This document shows positions 44,539 to 53,934 of a stretch of 64,000 nucleotides of DNA, one piece after another. The stretch spans positions 5,299 to 69,298 of the forward strand of contig CALKHN010000110.1 in NCBI GenBank assembly GCA_937991535.1, given 5' to 3'. Made by a program: the position numbers and the translations under genes. The number at the start of each line of letters is the position of its first letter. Within the stretch, counting starts at the first letter, position 1. The notes under the pieces are model-generated. The model was not told the DNA's origin and searched no databases. It saw only the letters and a program-made list of their open reading frames with translations. The DNA comes from an uncultured Sphingobacteriales bacterium. Its GTDB lineage: Bacteria > Bacteroidota > Bacteroidia > Chitinophagales > Chitinophagaceae.

Positions 44539-45905
44539 TGGCTAAATCAGCAAACCCAGCGAAAGATTTACGGGAAATCATCCTTATCCTTTCCAGCGAG
44601 GCAAGCGGACTTTCTATTGATGCTATTGAAGCCAAATTAACAATCCCTCCTGAGCGACGTACCCTGCAAAGACGTTTAAAGGAGTTAATAGTCTCAGGCG
44701 AACTGGTATCCTCTGGAAAAGGACGTGCCACCAGATACCATCTGGCGAAAGTTGATCCAGACACTATCAACTCCGATTTACTACCGCTGTCTAGGCAAGC
44801 ACGGGAGATCCGGCAATACGTCTTGCAACCCCAACAAAAGCGCCAACCGGTAGGCTATAACCGGAGCTTTCTTGACAACTATCAGCCTAACAGCAGCAGT
44901 TACCTTACAAAACAGGAAAAAGAGCGGTTAGTCGGTCTGGGAGTAACGGTCCAGATAAACGCCCCGGCAGGCACTTATGCGAAACAAATTTTACAACGGT
45001 TATTAATTGATCTGGCCTGGAATTCCAGCAGGTTGGAAGGGAATACCTATTCCCTGCTCGACACACAACGACTCCTGGATCAGGGAGTGTTGGCCAACGA
45101 CAAATCCGCGTCGGAAGCCCAAATGATCCTTAATCATAAAGACGCTATTGAATTTATTGTCAATAATACAGCCGATATTGGCTTTAACCGGTACACGGTC
45201 TTAAATCTGCACGCACTGTTATCCAATAACCTATTGCCTAATCCGGCTGCTTCCGGCAGCCTGAGAACGCATGGCGTGGGCATAGCAGGTTCTGTCTACA
45301 CACCTGCCGGTACACCCCAGCTTATTGAAGAAATGTTCGAACTGATACTCGGTAAGGCAACTCAAATCCTGGATCCGTTTGAGCAAGCCTTTTTTATCAT
45401 GGTACAGCTCCCTTACCTGCAACCCTTTGATGACGTCAATAAGCGGGTATCCCGTTTAGCGGCCAATATTCCTTTGAACAAAAAAAATCTTGCTCCGCTG
45501 TCGTTCGTGGAGGTACCAGATACATTTTACATAGACGGATTGCTTGGGGTATATGAATTGAACCGGGTTGAATTACTAAAGGATGTGTTTCTCTGGGCCT
45601 ACGACCGCTCTGCCAAACAATATGCCGTCCAACGCCAATCGTTGGGGGAACCCGACCCTTTCCGGATGCAATATCGCGACCTGATCCGTTCTCTCATCTC
45701 GGAGATCATTGCCGCACCGAATTCAAAAGCGGAAGCGATCCCTATGATTCAGGCGAGGGCCCTCAAGCTGCCAGAAAGTGACCGGGAAAAATTTGTGCAA
45801 ACCGTAGAAAATGAACTGATCAGTTTGCACGACGGCAGCTTCGCGCGTTATTTCGTAACACCATCCCAGTTTAAAAGCTGGCAAAAAATCTGGAATACTA
45901 TATAG
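44538..45905 (+). CDS. Fic-like protein with N-terminal winged helix
   Basis: A 455-aa protein. Residues 1-75 are a winged-helix DNA-binding region (IDAIEAKLTIPPERRTLQRR, LKELIVSGELVSSGKGRATR). The Fic core includes SSRLEGNTYSLLDTQRLL and the motif region YLQPFDDVNKRVSRLAANIP, where the catalytic His of HPFx(D/E)GNKR is Gln. This QPFxDVNKR form seems natural in its subgroup, so AMPylation is doubtful. A regulator with a repurposed Fic domain is the better reading. Confidence 0.8.
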   Translation: MAKSANPAKDLREIILILSSEASGLSIDAIEAKLTIPPERRTLQRRLKELIVSGELVSSGKGRATRYHLAKVDPDTINSDLLPLSRQAREIRQYVLQPQQKRQPVGYNRSFLDNYQPNSSSYLTKQEKERLVGLGVTVQINAPAGTYAKQILQRLLIDLAWNSSRLEGNTYSLLDTQRLLDQGVLANDKSASEAQMILNHKDAIEFIVNNTADIGFNRYTVLNLHALLSNNLLPNPAASGSLRTHGVGIAGSVYTPAGTPQLIEEMFELILGKATQILDPFEQAFFIMVQLPYLQPFDDVNKRVSRLAANIPLNKKNLAPLSFVEVPDTFYIDGLLGVYELNRVELLKDVFLWAYDRSAKQYAVQRQSLGEPDPFRMQYRDLIRSLISEIIAAPNSKAEAIPMIQARALKLPESDREKFVQTVENELISLHDGSFARYFVTPSQFKSWQKIWNTI

Positions 45906-46049
45906 ATGCATCGCTGCAACACGGCTTAGTGTTCTGTGACAAGATCATTCACTTTTCTTATTATGTATTCATGATTATTCAAATCGTAACCGTATACGTT
46001 TTGTATGCTTACACGTATCTCTCATAAACCGCTTATCCCGTATTTATAA

Positions 46050-46075
46050 AAAGGCGAAGCCTGCGCCTCGCCTTT
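46050..46075. terminator. bidirectional terminator between fic and yegP
   Basis: AAAGGCGA (46050-46057) and TCGCCTTT (46068-46075) form a perfect stem, with A/T tracts on both sides, between convergent genes. Confidence 0.65.
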
Positions 46076-46100
46076 AGTGATCTATTCTCAATAAAATATT

Positions 46101-46436
46101 TTATTCTTCCACCACAGGCGCGTCGGGCGCGTTGTTTTTTACTGATGCAATCCCATTGTCGCGTCCAGACTCATTTTCATACATCTGGCCTTTACCAATG
46201 ACCTGCCCGTTGCTGGCTTTGAGATTAAAATAAGGCTTTCCGTTAGAAGCTGTCAGCCGCTCATAACGTGCATCGTCAACTGCGTTTTTTCTTACGGAGT
46301 CAATGCCGTTTTGCCTGGCAGCGGTGGTAGTGTATCCTTCACTGCTCAGGATTACCTGTCCGTTGCCCGCCAGCAGGTTAAAATAATACTCCCCGTTATT
46401 ACCGGTTTTCGTTACGAATTTTCCCATGACATGCAT
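46101..46436 (-). CDS. YegP-like DUF1508 protein
   Basis: A 111-aa protein; the alternative ATG at 46427 starts MGKFV. It holds two copies of the DUF1508 repeat: EYYFNLLAGNGQVILSSEGY and PYFNLKASNGQVIGKGQMYE, each followed by R.NGI.SV..NA. Function unknown; small beta-rich fold. Confidence 0.88.
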   Translation of the reverse strand: MHVMGKFVTKTGNNGEYYFNLLAGNGQVILSSEGYTTTAARQNGIDSVRKNAVDDARYERLTASNGKPYFNLKASNGQVIGKGQMYENESGRDNGIASVKNNAPDAPVVEE

Positions 46437-46536
46437 TTTTAGTGAAGTTCAATATATGTTTTTTTATGGATTTAAGCCATTATTATTAACCATCGGCAGC
46501 CGTGAAAAGCAATTTCCTGCTTTTATTTTTTAATTC

Positions 46537-47115
46537 TCATTTTTGAATAAATGAAACTTTCCACATACCTCTTAAATCCCCTGCTACAAAACCTTTTGCC
46601 TTGTCATTGGGATATAGGGAATCAATAGCGGACACAACGGGCAAAGGAATATCTTTTCCGGTCACCCCATGGCAGGAGGCGCACATAGGCTGCAGCAGTA
46701 TTGGCTTATAGTAATGAATAATTTGTTTCCCGGCAATAAGAGCGGGCTGTAAAGAATCACCGTTTGCTTTTGCTGTAGCAAACACCCTCCATTGAACCGC
46801 ATCTGTACTATCCGGAGCATTTCCCGGGTTTCGGTATTTTTCCGCTACCCTTTTGATCGTGATGTTTTCGGAAGCCAGTGTAGCCGTAATAGGATAGGCA
46901 TTTTCATTGCAGTAGGCTACCGCGCCCTGCACGCCTTCATCTTGCATAGATGCGGTCAGTGCGCTTCGCAGCGTATCAAAAGTTGCTTTAATAATGCTGT
47001 CTCCTATCCGGCGATATTCTTCGTCTGTTGTAACTGTTGTTGCAGGTTGCCTGCAGGATGACGCAAAAACGGTATAGATGATTGCGAATAGATAAAGGAG
47101 CGGTAACTTTTTCAT
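46537..47115 (-). CDS. haem c-binding DUF3365/Tll0287-like lipoprotein
   Basis: A 192-aa protein. Lipobox with Cys21 (TVFASSC). The Tll0287-like sensor fold covers 40-140, and the haem motif C145-A-S-C-H149 (QPMCASCHG) follows YYKPIL. Probably periplasmic, tethered to a membrane; a redox or signalling role is likely. Its start is 28 bp from the stop of the upstream DUF2892-like gene. Confidence 0.82.
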   Translation of the reverse strand: MKKLPLLYLFAIIYTVFASSCRQPATTVTTDEEYRRIGDSIIKATFDTLRSALTASMQDEGVQGAVAYCNENAYPITATLASENITIKRVAEKYRNPGNAPDSTDAVQWRVFATAKANGDSLQPALIAGKQIIHYYKPILLQPMCASCHGVTGKDIPLPVVSAIDSLYPNDKAKGFVAGDLRGMWKVSFIQK

Positions 47116-47142
47116 TATAACCGGTTTGTATCGTGGTAATTT

Positions 47143-47379
47143 CTAAAAATGGCTTTCCCGGCTTGCGCTGATATCTTTAACCGGAATTTCACAACTGCCA
47201 TCTATACATCTTTTGGGTCGAAAAAATCCCGTAATAAAAAAAATGACTCCAAACAATATAGCGGGCCAGCCCCCTGCTGCATAGTATATAAATCCAACAA
47301 TCATAAAAAAGATACCCAACCCCCAGCGCAGTAATCTGCTGAGCCAAACTGCATTTTCGGATGATGTTCTTTTTAACAT
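47143..47379 (-). CDS. small DUF2892-like membrane protein
   Basis: A 78-aa protein. Two hydrophobic helices (WGLGIFFMIVGFIYYAAGG, AILFGVIFFITGFF) and a Cys-containing end (RCIDGSCEIP). This resembles the inner-membrane proteins linked to rhodanese/sulfide genes. Confidence 0.6.
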   Translation of the reverse strand: MLKRTSSENAVWLSRLLRWGLGIFFMIVGFIYYAAGGWPAILFGVIFFITGFFRPKRCIDGSCEIPVKDISASRESHF

Positions 47380-47407
47380 TGGAATTCATTTTTTATAGCG
47401 GAAAGTA

Positions 47408-47614
47408 TCATACTGCATCTTTTGTTTGCTTTTTAAACATACTGAAAAGCAAAGCACCCATTACGCCAAAATAGAGCGTGCTGTTGCGCGGGCTGGATGT
47501 AATGGCACAGGTTCCGCTGTTGCAGCCTACCAGCTTCCAGTACATAAAACCTCCTATACCGCCTACTATAGCGCCCGTTAGCAAAAATATATTGCGTCTT
47601 ATCCATTTTTTCAT
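47408..47614 (-). CDS. DUF6132-like membrane protein
   Basis: 68 aa from the ATG at 47614 (MKKWIRRN); longer readings run into the araC promoter. Two membrane helices flank the signature YWKLVGCNSGTCAITSSPRN with two cysteines, and the end is GALLFSMF. It is grouped with the DUF2892-like and haem c genes on one strand, suggesting one redox or sulfur-related operon. Confidence 0.72.
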   Translation of the reverse strand: MKKWIRRNIFLLTGAIVGGIGGFMYWKLVGCNSGTCAITSSPRNSTLYFGVMGALLFSMFKKQTKDAV

Positions 47615-47706
47615 GCCGTAAAAGTCGGGAATTAACTTCAATTTCTTCGTGACTAATGTTACATTCAATTCATTATCTTTATTGATTACGGTGTTAAACA
47701 TCCTGT

Positions 47707-48576
47707 ATGAAATTCGCACTCCAAAAGTCTCCCATTCCCGAATCCAGAATATTTGTAGCAAAGCAGTTGAAAGAAAAACATTTTGACGCTACCTGGCATG
47801 CGCACAGTGAATACCAGGTGTTTTTGGTTTTAAAAGGAAGCGGTACCCGCTTTATAGGTAATACCGTTCAATCTTTTAATGCAGGAGATCTTACTTTTCT
47901 GGGGCCGGGTTTACCGCATTTATGGCGAAGCGATAGCGTATATTTTGATAAAAGCAGTAAACGCGCAACACTCGGATTGGTTGTTTATTTCCGGGCAGAT
48001 TTTATAGGCGATCTGATAGAGAAGGATGAAATGCAGCAGGTCAGGAGCTTGTTTAAAAAGGCAAAAAGGGGCATTGAATATTACGGGCAAACGGTTTCTA
48101 AGCTTAGCAGTATGATGAACGGTATTGTGTCTGCGCATGGCGCAACCAGTCTCATACAATTGCTTCAGATGCTGGAGTTGATGGCGCAAACAAAAGAATA
48201 CCGTTTGTTGCACAATGCTGACTACACTTACAAATTAAAAGAATCAGAAACCCGGCGCATCAATCTGGTGATTAATTTCGCAGCACAGCATTTCCGGGAG
48301 CGTATCGAATTGGAATCGGCTGCTGCATTACTCAATATGACGCCTACTTCATTCAGCCGCTATTTCAGGATGAAAACCAGCAAATCGTTTTCCGATTTTA
48401 TTACAGAACTGCGCATCAGGCATGCCTGTAAATTATTGAGTGAAGAGGATGACAAAACCATTAGCCAGGTAAGTTATGAATGCGGGTTCAATACCTTGTC
48501 TAACTTTAACCGGCAGTTTAAATGGTATATGAAAATGACGCCAAAAACCTATCGCGGAAATTTTTCAACTTTGTAA
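47707..48576 (+). CDS. AraC-family transcriptional regulator with cupin sensor
   Basis: A 289-aa protein. The cupin-like sensor is at 10-100 (HFDATWHAHSEYQVFLVLKG, FNAGDLTFLGPGLPHLW). The two-helix-turn-helix domain is at 190-285 (ALLNMTPTSFSRYFRMKTSK, CGFNTLSNFNRQFKWYMKMT). It probably activates the downstream oxidoreductase/ThuA genes in response to a small sugar-like ligand. Confidence 0.93.
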   Translation: MKFALQKSPIPESRIFVAKQLKEKHFDATWHAHSEYQVFLVLKGSGTRFIGNTVQSFNAGDLTFLGPGLPHLWRSDSVYFDKSSKRATLGLVVYFRADFIGDLIEKDEMQQVRSLFKKAKRGIEYYGQTVSKLSSMMNGIVSAHGATSLIQLLQMLELMAQTKEYRLLHNADYTYKLKESETRRINLVINFAAQHFRERIELESAAALLNMTPTSFSRYFRMKTSKSFSDFITELRIRHACKLLSEEDDKTISQVSYECGFNTLSNFNRQFKWYMKMTPKTYRGNFSTL

Positions 48577-48628
48577 TATTTTTCTTATTTCTCCTTTCTT
48601 TTTGTTTTTTTGGATAAAATACAGTCAG

Positions 48629-48647
48629 TATTGGACATAATCCAATA
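48629..48647. promoter_or_regulatory. palindrome upstream of the oxidoreductase gene
   Basis: TATTGGA-CATAA-TCCAATA, perfect 7-bp arms, in the 200-bp gap between the AraC gene and the oxidoreductase. It could be the AraC or another regulator site. Confidence 0.4.
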
Positions 48648-48775
48648 AAGCAGCGAAATTCAAATAACTGTAATTTAGTGTGATTGTATTTGGCTCAGAT
48701 TGATATGATGTATTCTCTGGGCATGGAATCTTTCAATGTTCACACGCAATTAATAATTTAATATAATTACAACTT

Positions 48776-49903
48776 ATGTCTTCCCAAAAAGTAAACATCG
48801 CCATCATAGGTCTTGGCTTTGGTGCAGAATTCATTCCCATATACCAGCGACATCCCAACGCAAACATGTATGCCATTTGCCAGCGCAACAAAGAAAACCT
48901 GAACAAGACAGGAGACGCTTTCGGTATTGAAAAACGATATACGGATTATGATGAACTGCTGAAAGATCCGTTAATAGACGCAGTGCATATCAATACGCCG
49001 ATTCCTGATCACGCGGCCCAGTCAATAAAAGCGCTAAAGGCTGGTAAACATGTTGCCTGTACTGTTCCTATGGCTACCACTGTGGAGGAGTGCAAACAAA
49101 TTGTACAACTGGTAAAAGAAACAGGGCTCACCTATATGATGATGGAGACCGTGGTATATGCCAGGGAATTTTTGTTTATGAAGGAACTGTATGAAAAAGG
49201 AGAACTGGGCAAAATACAATTTCTAAAGGCCAGTCACCAGCAGGATATGGATGGTTGGCCAAACTACTGGCCGGGACTGCCTCCTATGTATTATGCCACG
49301 CATTGTGTGGGTCCGGTATTGGGATTAACGAGGTCGGAAGCAGCGTATGTATCCTGCTTTGGATCGGGAACCATACGGGAAGAATTGCATGCATTTTATA
49401 ATTCTCCCTATGCTGTCGAAAGCACGCATATTAAATTTAGAAATTCAGATTTAAGTGCTTATGTATACCGTTCTTTATTTGATACAGCACGGCAATACCG
49501 CGAAAGCTTTGAAGTATACGGTTCAAAAAAATCTGTTGAGTGGCCATTGATCGAAGGAAGACCATTAGTGGTGCATACAGCAAAACGTGCGGAGCCCGAA
49601 ATCCCTGAAGAAGTAGAGTCGCCCGATTATGCTCATTTACTGCCTGAGCCTATACAGCGTTTTACTACGGGCGGTGTATACGATACCGATGAACACCAGC
49701 ATCTTTCTTTTTTGCAGGGGGCAGGTCATGGCGGATCACACCCGCACCTGGTGCATGAATTTGTAAGCGCACTTTTAGAAAAAAGAGAACCATTTCCCAA
49801 TGCAAGACAGTCAGCAAATATTACCTGCGTCGGCATCCTTGCGCATGAGTCAGCAAAGAAAGGAGGGGAAATTATTAAGCTGCCGGATTTCACCTTGTCA
49901 TAA
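48776..49903 (+). CDS. Gfo/Idh/MocA-family NAD(P)-dependent oxidoreductase
   Basis: A 375-aa protein. The Rossmann start is VNIAIIGLGFGAEFIP, then DAVHINTPIPDHAAQSIKAL, and the family EKP-like motif is replaced by HVACTVPMATT, with C-V-P at the lysine position. The C-terminal domain includes HDYAH-like SPDYAHLLPEPIQRF and a QHLSFLQGAGHGGSHPHLVH metal/substrate-loop. The missing EKP lysine is unusual and may mean altered chemistry. The cluster with a ThuA protein suggests sugar or inositol derivatives. Confidence 0.88.
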   Translation: MSSQKVNIAIIGLGFGAEFIPIYQRHPNANMYAICQRNKENLNKTGDAFGIEKRYTDYDELLKDPLIDAVHINTPIPDHAAQSIKALKAGKHVACTVPMATTVEECKQIVQLVKETGLTYMMMETVVYAREFLFMKELYEKGELGKIQFLKASHQQDMDGWPNYWPGLPPMYYATHCVGPVLGLTRSEAAYVSCFGSGTIREELHAFYNSPYAVESTHIKFRNSDLSAYVYRSLFDTARQYRESFEVYGSKKSVEWPLIEGRPLVVHTAKRAEPEIPEEVESPDYAHLLPEPIQRFTTGGVYDTDEHQHLSFLQGAGHGGSHPHLVHEFVSALLEKREPFPNARQSANITCVGILAHESAKKGGEIIKLPDFTLS

Positions 49904-50002
49904 ACCACCGATAACGAGAACGCTTTTGCACATCAGCTAATTCCTATTTCTGCAATTCCGGTTAAGGATGCAGCAACTGCTCAAACAAAAAAATGTGGAC
50001 AA

Positions 50003-53000
50003 ATGAAACGCAATATCCTTTTATCCCTGCTTTGCTTCTTTTCTTTAACCGTACTGTTCCATTCCTGCAAACAACAGGAAAAAGATGATAAGCCCCGGCG
50101 GTTGGAAATATTATTCCTTGGCCATAAAAGCAAGCATCATGATTCGGAGAAGCTGGCTGAACTGCTTTCGCAGGAATATTTCAAAAAGGGTATAAATATT
50201 ACGTATACAACAAATCCTGATGATCTTTTGCGCGAAGATCTGCAATTATACGATGGATTGCTGTTGTATGCCAATCATGATAGTATTACTGCGCCACAGG
50301 AAAAAGCGCTGCTGGAATATGTGCGTTCGGGGAAAGGATTTATTCCCATCCATTGCGCATCCTGGTGCTTCCGCAATTCTCCTGAGGTGGTAGAGATGAT
50401 CGGAGGCCAATTTAAAACACATCAATACGATTCCTTTACTGCTGTTATCGTAAAGCCTGATCATCCTGTGTTGAAAGATGTGCCGGCTTTTTCTACGGAG
50501 GATGAAACCTATGTGCACGACAAACTCAGCAAAAATATAGAAGTACTTACAGAACGGGTAGAGGGCGATCACCACGAGCCGTATACATGGATACGCAATT
50601 ATGGCGATGGCAGGGTTTTTTACACCGCTTACGGGCATGATGAAAAAACATGGACGAACCCCGGCTTTTTGAAGTTAGTATACAACGGTATCATGTGGGC
50701 TGTGGGTGATCATGCAAAGTCGCTGGCTGAACAATTTGATACACCCAGTCCGAAGTATACAGATGCGCGGATGCCCAATTATGAAAAACGTGATCCACCT
50801 CCGCAGTTCCAGGAACCATTATCGCCGGAACAATCCATGAAATTGATACAGGTGCCGGTAGGCTTTGAAATAAAACTTTTTGCCGCTGAGCCCGATATCA
50901 ACAAGCCCATACACATGAACTGGGATGAAAAGGGCCGACTGTGGATTGCGGAAACCATAGACTATCCCAATATGGTACGCGACAATAAAGAAGAAGGGAA
51001 AGACATGATCAAGATACTGGAAGATACGGATGGAGACGGTAAGGCGGATAAATTTACAGTGTTTGCCGATAAGCTCAATATACCTACCAGCTTTGCTTTT
51101 ATTAACGGTGGGATAGTGGTGGCACAGGCTCCTGATTTTTTATTTTTGAAAGATACTGATGGTGATGATAAAGCGGATGTGCGGGAAAAGCTCATTTCAG
51201 GATGGGGTACATTTGATACGCATGCCGGACCTTCCAATTTTCGTTACGGCCCCGACAACACGATATGGGGCACGGTTGGTTATTCCGGCTTTAAAGGAGT
51301 AATAGGCGATAGTAAAGATACAATACGTTTTAGCCAGGGCTTATATCATTTTACTGCCGATGGAAAACAGCTGGAGTTTCTGGGTAACACTTCCAACAAT
51401 ACCTGGGGGTTAGGCTTTTCGGAAGATTTTGATGCGTTTATATCAACCGCTAACAATACACACAGTGCTGCGTACACTATTCCCAAACGTTATTTCGAAA
51501 TGTCGGGTCAGGGCGGTGAAACGGGCATAGATAAAATTGAAAGTCATTACACGATGCACGTAGTAACCAGGAATCTGCGACAGGTTGATGTGCACAATGG
51601 TTTTACAGCTGCAGCCGGCCATAGTTTATATACGGCACGTAATTATCCAAAGGAATTCTGGAACAGGATTGCCTTTGTAAGCGAGCCCACCGGCAGGGTT
51701 ATTCATCGCAACATTATTGAACCCAACGGATCTTCTTTTAAAGAAGGTGAAGACGGGTGGAACTTTGTGGCAAGCGCCGACGACTGGTTTGGACCTGTGC
51801 AGGCAGATGTTGGCCCTGATGGAAATGTATGGATAGCAGACTGGTATAATTTTATTATCCAGCATAACCCTACCCCACAGGGATATGAAACGGGCAAAGG
51901 AAATGCCTATATCAATCCGATCAGGGATTCACTTCGCGGGCGCATCTATAGTATTCGTTATAAGAAATCGGATGGAAAGAAAATATCTTCCCTCGATAAA
52001 AATGATCCTGATGAACTGATCGAAGCGCTCAGCAGTTCTAATATGTTCTGGCGCACTACGGCCCAGCGCTTGCTGGTTGAAGCAGGCGATAAAAAGGTAA
52101 TGGATAAATTGTATAAGATTATACAAAATGTTTCGGTTGATGAGATCGGTTTAAATGCACCTGCAGTGCATGCATTATGGACATTGCAGGGGCTGAAGGC
52201 CTTTACCGGTGATAATAAGGAAGCCCTGAATGTTGCCATGGGTGCATTAAAGCACCCTTCGGCAGGCGTGCGCAGAGCTGCCATACAGGTGTTGCCTGCA
52301 ACGGAAGAAGTTTCGAAAGCCATAATGGATGCTGGTATATTAGAAGATAAAGATTTGCGCGTTGTATTGGCGGCTGTATTAAAAACATGCGACCTTCCTC
52401 CCTCGGAAATATTGGGACAAACCTTGTTTAAACTGGCCAGTAAAGAGGGGGGAAGCGCCGAAGACAAATGGATCCAAAAGGCATTGTTTATCGCATCGGG
52501 TATACAACAACAGGGTTTTGAAAAAGCATTTACGGCCAGCGGTATCAGCGAAGACGTGGAACTGGGCAAAGCGGGGCTGATCCATCGCATTATGCTGCGT
52601 TCAAAGTTAAATGTGCTCCCGCTCCCTCAAAATACATACATCAGACCCGACCTGTTACCAGATATGACAGGAAGAGAATTGTTTTTCACTGCAAATGTAG
52701 ACTTAAACAACAAAGATCGTAAGAACGGAGTAGTTGTAGCTCAGGGCAATAAAGCCAATGGATATGCAGTGTATGTTGATAAAGCTAAGAAATTGCATTT
52801 CCAGGTTAATCAGAATAATCAGTCCTTTCACATACAATCCCGGGATAGTATTGCGGATACCTTTTCTGTAACTGCCAAACTTTTAAAAGGAGGCGTAATG
52901 GAATTGCTTGTAGATGATAAAAAAATTGCTACCGGCAAAGCAAAAGGATTGTTCACGATGCCCTTGCGTGATGCCGGTATTCGCATTGCAAATGATTACT

Positions 53001-53500
53001 GGAGTAGTGGCGTTAAAAAGGCAGGTAATTATGACGACAGCGCAAGAAATATAGGCAGGGTGTTTGACGCACGTATGGAAACCCTGCTTGCCGAATCGCA
53101 ACAGGCTGACCTGGGTAAGCCCGACCAGGTAATTATAATGAAAACAGTGCAGAATCAAATGAAATTTGAGCAAACAAAGATTACTGCCAAAGCGGGAACG
53201 ATACTTGAAATTGTGCTTACCAATATTGATTTTATGCAGCACAATTTGCTGGTATTAAAACCTGGCAGCATGGAAAGGGTGGGAGCGGCAGCAGATAAGC
53301 TCGCGCAGGTGCCCGAAGGCGTTAGTATGCAGTATATTCCTTCTGTTCCGGATGTTTTATTTGCAACGCCATTGGTTAACCCTGATCAGCAGTTCAGTTT
53401 AAAATTCCGTGTGCCCGATATTCCGGGCGAGTATCCCTATATCTGTTCTTATCCGGGTCATTGGCGGATAATGAATGGCGTGCTTACAGTGGAGAGATAA
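50003..53500 (+). CDS. ThuA, PVC-type dehydrogenase, HEAT and cupredoxin fusion lipoprotein
   Basis: An 1165-aa protein. Lipobox Cys22 (VLFHSC). ThuA-like class I amidotransferase fold at about 32-235 (GKGFIPIHCASW, YTAYGHDEKTW). PVC-type beta-propeller dehydrogenase at 275-650 (HMNWDEKGRLWIAETIDYPN, WIADWYNFIIQHNP). HEAT-like region 660-840. LamG-like region 860-1010. Plastocyanin/azurin-type copper domain at 1040-1165 with His (MQHNLLV), Cys, His and Met in YICSYPGHWRIM. A periplasmic, copper-wired oxidation of carbohydrate-like material is likely. Confidence 0.88.
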   Translation: MKRNILLSLLCFFSLTVLFHSCKQQEKDDKPRRLEILFLGHKSKHHDSEKLAELLSQEYFKKGINITYTTNPDDLLREDLQLYDGLLLYANHDSITAPQEKALLEYVRSGKGFIPIHCASWCFRNSPEVVEMIGGQFKTHQYDSFTAVIVKPDHPVLKDVPAFSTEDETYVHDKLSKNIEVLTERVEGDHHEPYTWIRNYGDGRVFYTAYGHDEKTWTNPGFLKLVYNGIMWAVGDHAKSLAEQFDTPSPKYTDARMPNYEKRDPPPQFQEPLSPEQSMKLIQVPVGFEIKLFAAEPDINKPIHMNWDEKGRLWIAETIDYPNMVRDNKEEGKDMIKILEDTDGDGKADKFTVFADKLNIPTSFAFINGGIVVAQAPDFLFLKDTDGDDKADVREKLISGWGTFDTHAGPSNFRYGPDNTIWGTVGYSGFKGVIGDSKDTIRFSQGLYHFTADGKQLEFLGNTSNNTWGLGFSEDFDAFISTANNTHSAAYTIPKRYFEMSGQGGETGIDKIESHYTMHVVTRNLRQVDVHNGFTAAAGHSLYTARNYPKEFWNRIAFVSEPTGRVIHRNIIEPNGSSFKEGEDGWNFVASADDWFGPVQADVGPDGNVWIADWYNFIIQHNPTPQGYETGKGNAYINPIRDSLRGRIYSIRYKKSDGKKISSLDKNDPDELIEALSSSNMFWRTTAQRLLVEAGDKKVMDKLYKIIQNVSVDEIGLNAPAVHALWTLQGLKAFTGDNKEALNVAMGALKHPSAGVRRAAIQVLPATEEVSKAIMDAGILEDKDLRVVLAAVLKTCDLPPSEILGQTLFKLASKEGGSAEDKWIQKALFIASGIQQQGFEKAFTASGISEDVELGKAGLIHRIMLRSKLNVLPLPQNTYIRPDLLPDMTGRELFFTANVDLNNKDRKNGVVVAQGNKANGYAVYVDKAKKLHFQVNQNNQSFHIQSRDSIADTFSVTAKLLKGGVMELLVDDKKIATGKAKGLFTMPLRDAGIRIANDYWSSGVKKAGNYDDSARNIGRVFDARMETLLAESQQADLGKPDQVIIMKTVQNQMKFEQTKITAKAGTILEIVLTNIDFMQHNLLVLKPGSMERVGAAADKLAQVPEGVSMQYIPSVPDVLFATPLVNPDQQFSLKFRVPDIPGEYPYICSYPGHWRIMNGVLTVER

Positions 53501-53530
53501 AAATAAAAGTAGTTTTACATTGCGCTGAAT

Positions 53531-53573
53531 ACAACTACCCGCATTTGATTGTTGAATGCGGGTAGTTGTTTTA
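53531..53573 (+). terminator. strong intrinsic terminator
   Basis: ACAACTACCCGCATT (53531-53545) pairs perfectly with AATGCGGGTAGTTGT (53555-53569), followed by T residues. It closes the oxidoreductase/ThuA transcript. Confidence 0.9.
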
Positions 53574-53934
53574 TGAGACACTCCGCGAAAGATTTTTTCG
53601 GGTTAGCAAATCAGTAGCTAATATTCGAAAGATTTCATATTCCTTTGACCACAGGTACGCGATGATTTGGACGTGGTGGATTATATAAAAGGGAAGAGAT
53701 AAACCTGTTGCGGCTTCTTTTGAATAAAAGCCAGCAATCATTAAATTAAATAAACCTGATATGAAAAGAAATGAATGCCGCGTATTGCAGATGTATGCCA
53801 TATGCCAAAGTTCTTGCCGAGCAATACGGGTTTCTAAAGTAAATGTTCTATTGTCGTTATGCTGATAAAGGGCTGCTTTTAAATGGCAGCTCTTTTCTTT
53901 AAAATAAATATTTCATTTGTGGATATCCGTTTGC
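53574..53934. other. intergenic stretch
   Basis: No gene recognised; a 76-codon minus-strand frame lacks any family features. It separates the terminator from the 3' end of the sigma-factor gene. Confidence 0.5.

Noticed and set aside
53571..53801. 76-codon minus-strand frame
   Set aside because: No family features; starts at the edge of a terminator and lies in an intergenic region.
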